64,000 bases of DNA, from contig NZ_JAIWNC010000026.1 in NCBI RefSeq assembly GCF_020216025.1, forward strand, positions 1 through 64,000, read 5' to 3'. Below the pieces are notes generated by a model, which worked only from the letters and a program-made list of their open reading frames with translations, was not told the origin of the DNA and made no database searches. The DNA is from Jidongwangia harbinensis. GTDB taxonomy: Bacteria; Actinomycetota; Actinomycetes; Mycobacteriales; Micromonosporaceae. The first letter of the stretch is position 1. Each line of letters opens with the position of its first letter. This document shows positions 62,221 through 64,000 of this stretch, piece after piece. A program made the position numbers and the translations under genes.

Positions 62221-62841
62221 CGTCCGTGGGCGCGGCACGGCCTGGCGGCGGCTGCGCCGCCAGGACGGGTCCCGTCCGGCCAGCGCCAGCGCCTGATCCA
62301 GCAGCGCGGCCTCGCCGGTCAACGGCACCACCGGCCCGAACATCCCGGGCGTGCCCTCCGCCGGGCCCCGGGACAGGAACTCGATCAGGGTCTCCAGGAT
62401 GCGCGGATCCACCGCGAACTCCTGACCGGTGGCCTGCGCCAGATCCCAGCCGTGCATGACGATCTCGTTGACCGCCACCATGCCCATCTCGGCCGCCGGC
62501 ATCGTCACCCCACCGGCCCGCGCCGTGCCGGTCCAGGACACCGGGTCCTTCCACGCCGTGACCAGGTCCTCCAGCATCGCCGGCAGGCGGCTGCGCCAGT
62601 GCGGCGGCAGGTTGGCCGCGGACGGCTCCGGCGGCGGGGTGGAGCCGCCCGGCGCGTCGGTGCCCTTCCGGGCGGCCTGCGCGAACGCCCAGGACAACCC
62701 GATGATGTGATCGAGGAGCGCGCCGACGGTCCAGTCCGGGCAGGGCGTGGCCGCGGACAGATCCTCGGCGGAGACGCCCAGGAGCAGCGCTCTCAGCTGA
62801 CGAACCGGCGGGTCGAAGTCCAGCGGCACACGGTCGGCCAC
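62188..62841 (-). CDS. DinB-like/maleylpyruvate isomerase-N family protein (TIGR03086-type)
   Basis: A 217-residue protein. The four-helix DinB/MDMPI-N bundle is clear: CPDWTVGALLDHIIGLSWAFAQAARK, EMGMVAVNEIVMHGWDLAQATGQ with the metal-ligand His, and a C-terminal segment TPGMFGPVVPL. Such actinobacterial proteins are often mycothiol- or metal-linked transferases of unknown substrate. The start is GTG. The last residues (RPRTSTDRTRPART) are basic and lie next to the shared repeat array. Confidence 0.88.
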   Translation of the reverse strand: MADRVPLDFDPPVRQLRALLLGVSAEDLSAATPCPDWTVGALLDHIIGLSWAFAQAARKGTDAPGGSTPPPEPSAANLPPHWRSRLPAMLEDLVTAWKDPVSWTGTARAGGVTMPAAEMGMVAVNEIVMHGWDLAQATGQEFAVDPRILETLIEFLSRGPAEGTPGMFGPVVPLTGEAALLDQALALAGRDPSWRRSRRQAVPRPRTSTDRTRPART

Positions 62842-62877
62842 GGCGAGCCTCCTTCGGTCAGCGTCGTTACCCCAACG

Positions 62878-64000
62878 TTACGGGTGGGATACGACATCCG
62901 CCGTATCGCCGTCGCCGTCACCCTCCCGGGCCGGTCCCGGACCCGGACCCGCGCCGACGGCCGCCAGCGGCCCGCCGGGAAGCGGCACACCGGCGAACCC
63001 GGTCACCGGGTGACCGCCCGGCCCGTCCGAGCGATGCGGCCCGTCCGGACGATGCGGACCGTCCGGACGATGCGGACCGTCCGGACGATGCGGACCGTCC
63101 GGACGATGCGGCCCGTCGGAGCGATGCGGCCCGTCCGGGCGGTGCGGCCCGGCCGACGCGGCGGCGACCAGCCGGCGGGCGATCTCCGGCGCACCGGCCC
63201 AGTGCAGGCCCAGCTGCGACGCGTGCACCTGGTTCTGCACGAACCCCTCCGGGTTGCCACCCGCCCACGTCCACGCCGGCACCTGCCCGGCGCGCGGCGA
63301 CACCACGGCCCGGTGCTGCTTGTACCCGGTGATCCGGGCCCCGGCCGGAGCCAGCGGCGAGGTCACCGGCGCGGTCGCCTCGCGGTACCCGGCCACGGTC
63401 TGATCACCCGTCACCGCGGACGCGTCCAGCACCGCGCACATCGGGCGGCCGTCGAAGTCCCGGGCCAGCCACGGCAGGCCCACACCCTCCGCGATCACCG
63501 GCCGGCCGTCGTGCGCCAGCCGGGCCACCGCGTTGCAGAGCCGGCGGTTCGCGGACAGCTCCTCGGCGTACCCCTCCGGCAGGCCGGCACCGATCATCAG
63601 ACCGCGTACCCCCGGCGGCAGCGTCTCGTCCCGCAGCGGATCGAAGACCGTCACGTCCGCACCGGCGGCGGTCAGCAACTCGGCCACCTCCACGTACGTG
63701 TAGGTGGCACCCGGCCCGCCGGCGATCGCGATCACCGGCCGCTCTCCCTCGGCCGGCGCGCCGACCGCCTCGCCCGGCGACCACACCGGGCCGGGCAGCG
63801 CCGGTGCCGCCTTCGCCAGCGCCAGCATCCGGTCCAGGTCGATCGCGTCCGCGACCGCCTCGCCGAGGCGGCGTACCGCGCGGTTGGCGTCCACGGCCAG
63901 GTGCGCCACCGGCACCGGGCCGTGCCCCCGGGGCGGCAACACGCTCGGCAGGTCACCGCGGCGCAGGGCACCCAGCACCGGCATGCCGATGTCGTCCAGC
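62878..64000 (-). CDS. cobB: Cobyrinate a,c-diamide synthase, N-terminus beyond the right edge (partial)
   Basis: The frame continues past 64000, so only the last ~370 residues are here, beginning in the linker of the N-terminal ATPase half (DDIGMPVLGALRR). The glutamine amidotransferase half follows (IAIAGGPGATYTYVEVAELLTAAGADVTVFDPLRDE, GLMIGAGLPEGYAEELSANRRL, GYKQHRAVV, VHASQLGLHW). The usual nucleophile motif AECGGL reads AEGVGL, so the catalytic Cys appears to be Gly. A His-rich insert of seven GPHRPD/GPHRSD repeats precedes the C-terminus. Its neighbours cobC-cobT-cobA belong to the same pathway. Confidence 0.85.
   Translation of the reverse strand, partial: LDDIGMPVLGALRRGDLPSVLPPRGHGPVPVAHLAVDANRAVRRLGEAVADAIDLDRMLALAKAAPALPGPVWSPGEAVGAPAEGERPVIAIAGGPGATYTYVEVAELLTAAGADVTVFDPLRDETLPPGVRGLMIGAGLPEGYAEELSANRRLCNAVARLAHDGRPVIAEGVGLPWLARDFDGRPMCAVLDASAVTGDQTVAGYREATAPVTSPLAPAGARITGYKQHRAVVSPRAGQVPAWTWAGGNPEGFVQNQVHASQLGLHWAGAPEIARRLVAAASAGPHRPDGPHRSDGPHRPDGPHRPDGPHRPDGPHRPDGPHRSDGPGGHPVTGFAGVPLPGGPLAAVGAGPGPGPAREGDGDGDTADVVSHP
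63021..63146. repeat. 18-bp in-frame tandem repeat inside cobB (His-rich)
   Basis: About seven units of gatgcgg(a/c)ccgtccgga(c) or variants. The 18-base period keeps the frame and encodes GPHRPD or GPHRSD on the minus strand. Central units are identical, so the expansion is recent. Confidence 0.92.

Overview
The window is high-GC actinobacterial chromosome (roughly 70% GC or more, many GTG starts, very few TTA codons). The tRNA and Clp/trigger factor region, the NB-ARC regulators, class F sortase, CtaJ-like protein and repeat style fit the family Micromonosporaceae (Actinoplanes/Micromonospora relatives). This placement is inferred from gene content; no 16S sequence lies inside the window.

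Layout. 0-0.4 kb: leader and promoters of an rRNA operon that runs leftward out of the window. 0.6-7.8 kb: a small membrane protein, a nitrilase-family amidase, then the protein quality-control block on the minus strand: tig, clpP1, clpP2, clpX and a GNAT gene, with a ClgR-like site before clpP1, followed by divergent tRNA-Pro(TGG) and tRNA-Gly(TCC). 7.8-14.9 kb: regulators and small enzymes (MmyB-type XRE regulator with divergent SDR, an XRE/NB-ARC/TPR protein, an SMR pump, a NUDIX hydrolase, an AraC regulator). 14.9-19.8 kb: a tightly coupled minus-strand operon of allophanate hydrolase, a biuret-hydrolase-like enzyme, a paralogous cysteine hydrolase, an NCS2-like permease and an AtzH-like protein; together they look like a nitrogen-scavenging route from biuret-type compounds to ammonia and CO2. 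20.2-30.6 kb: a secreted subtilase, a GntR regulator, an ArsR/AHSA1 pair with a clear operator, LapA-like and CAP-domain proteins, a glycosyltransferase and an Eis-like acetyltransferase.

30.6-48.7 kb returns to an actinobacterial core: rpiB, an esterase, DUF1015, an Rv2466c-like DsbA protein, pepN, Uma2, DUF5130, a CtaJ-like subunit, a sortase with a possible substrate, HNH nuclease, MscS, MFS, glbO, a hotdog thioesterase and ettA. Together with the Clp block this follows the order of the Mycobacterium tuberculosis Rv2457c-Rv2477c interval, with the 7.8-30.6 kb block as extra material. 48.7-56.4 kb: a polyglutamine membrane protein, otsA, a second XRE/NB-ARC/TPR protein directly behind otsA, an AraC/cupin regulator with divergent oxidoreductases, and a VOC protein. 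56.4-64 kb: cobalamin synthesis (cobA, cobT, cobC overlapping by 4 bases, and a cobB that runs off the right edge), interrupted by a class A penicillin-binding protein and a DinB-like protein.

The most unusual sequence-level signal is a set of short tandem repeats anchored on gene 3' ends, with the stop codon inside the repeat unit. They occur behind the NUDIX gene (32-33 bp), the AraC gene (19 bp), the CAP gene (15 bp) and between the convergent PBP and DinB-like genes (36-37 bp, with the outer copies supplying both stop codons). No prophage, transposase or CRISPR array was seen.
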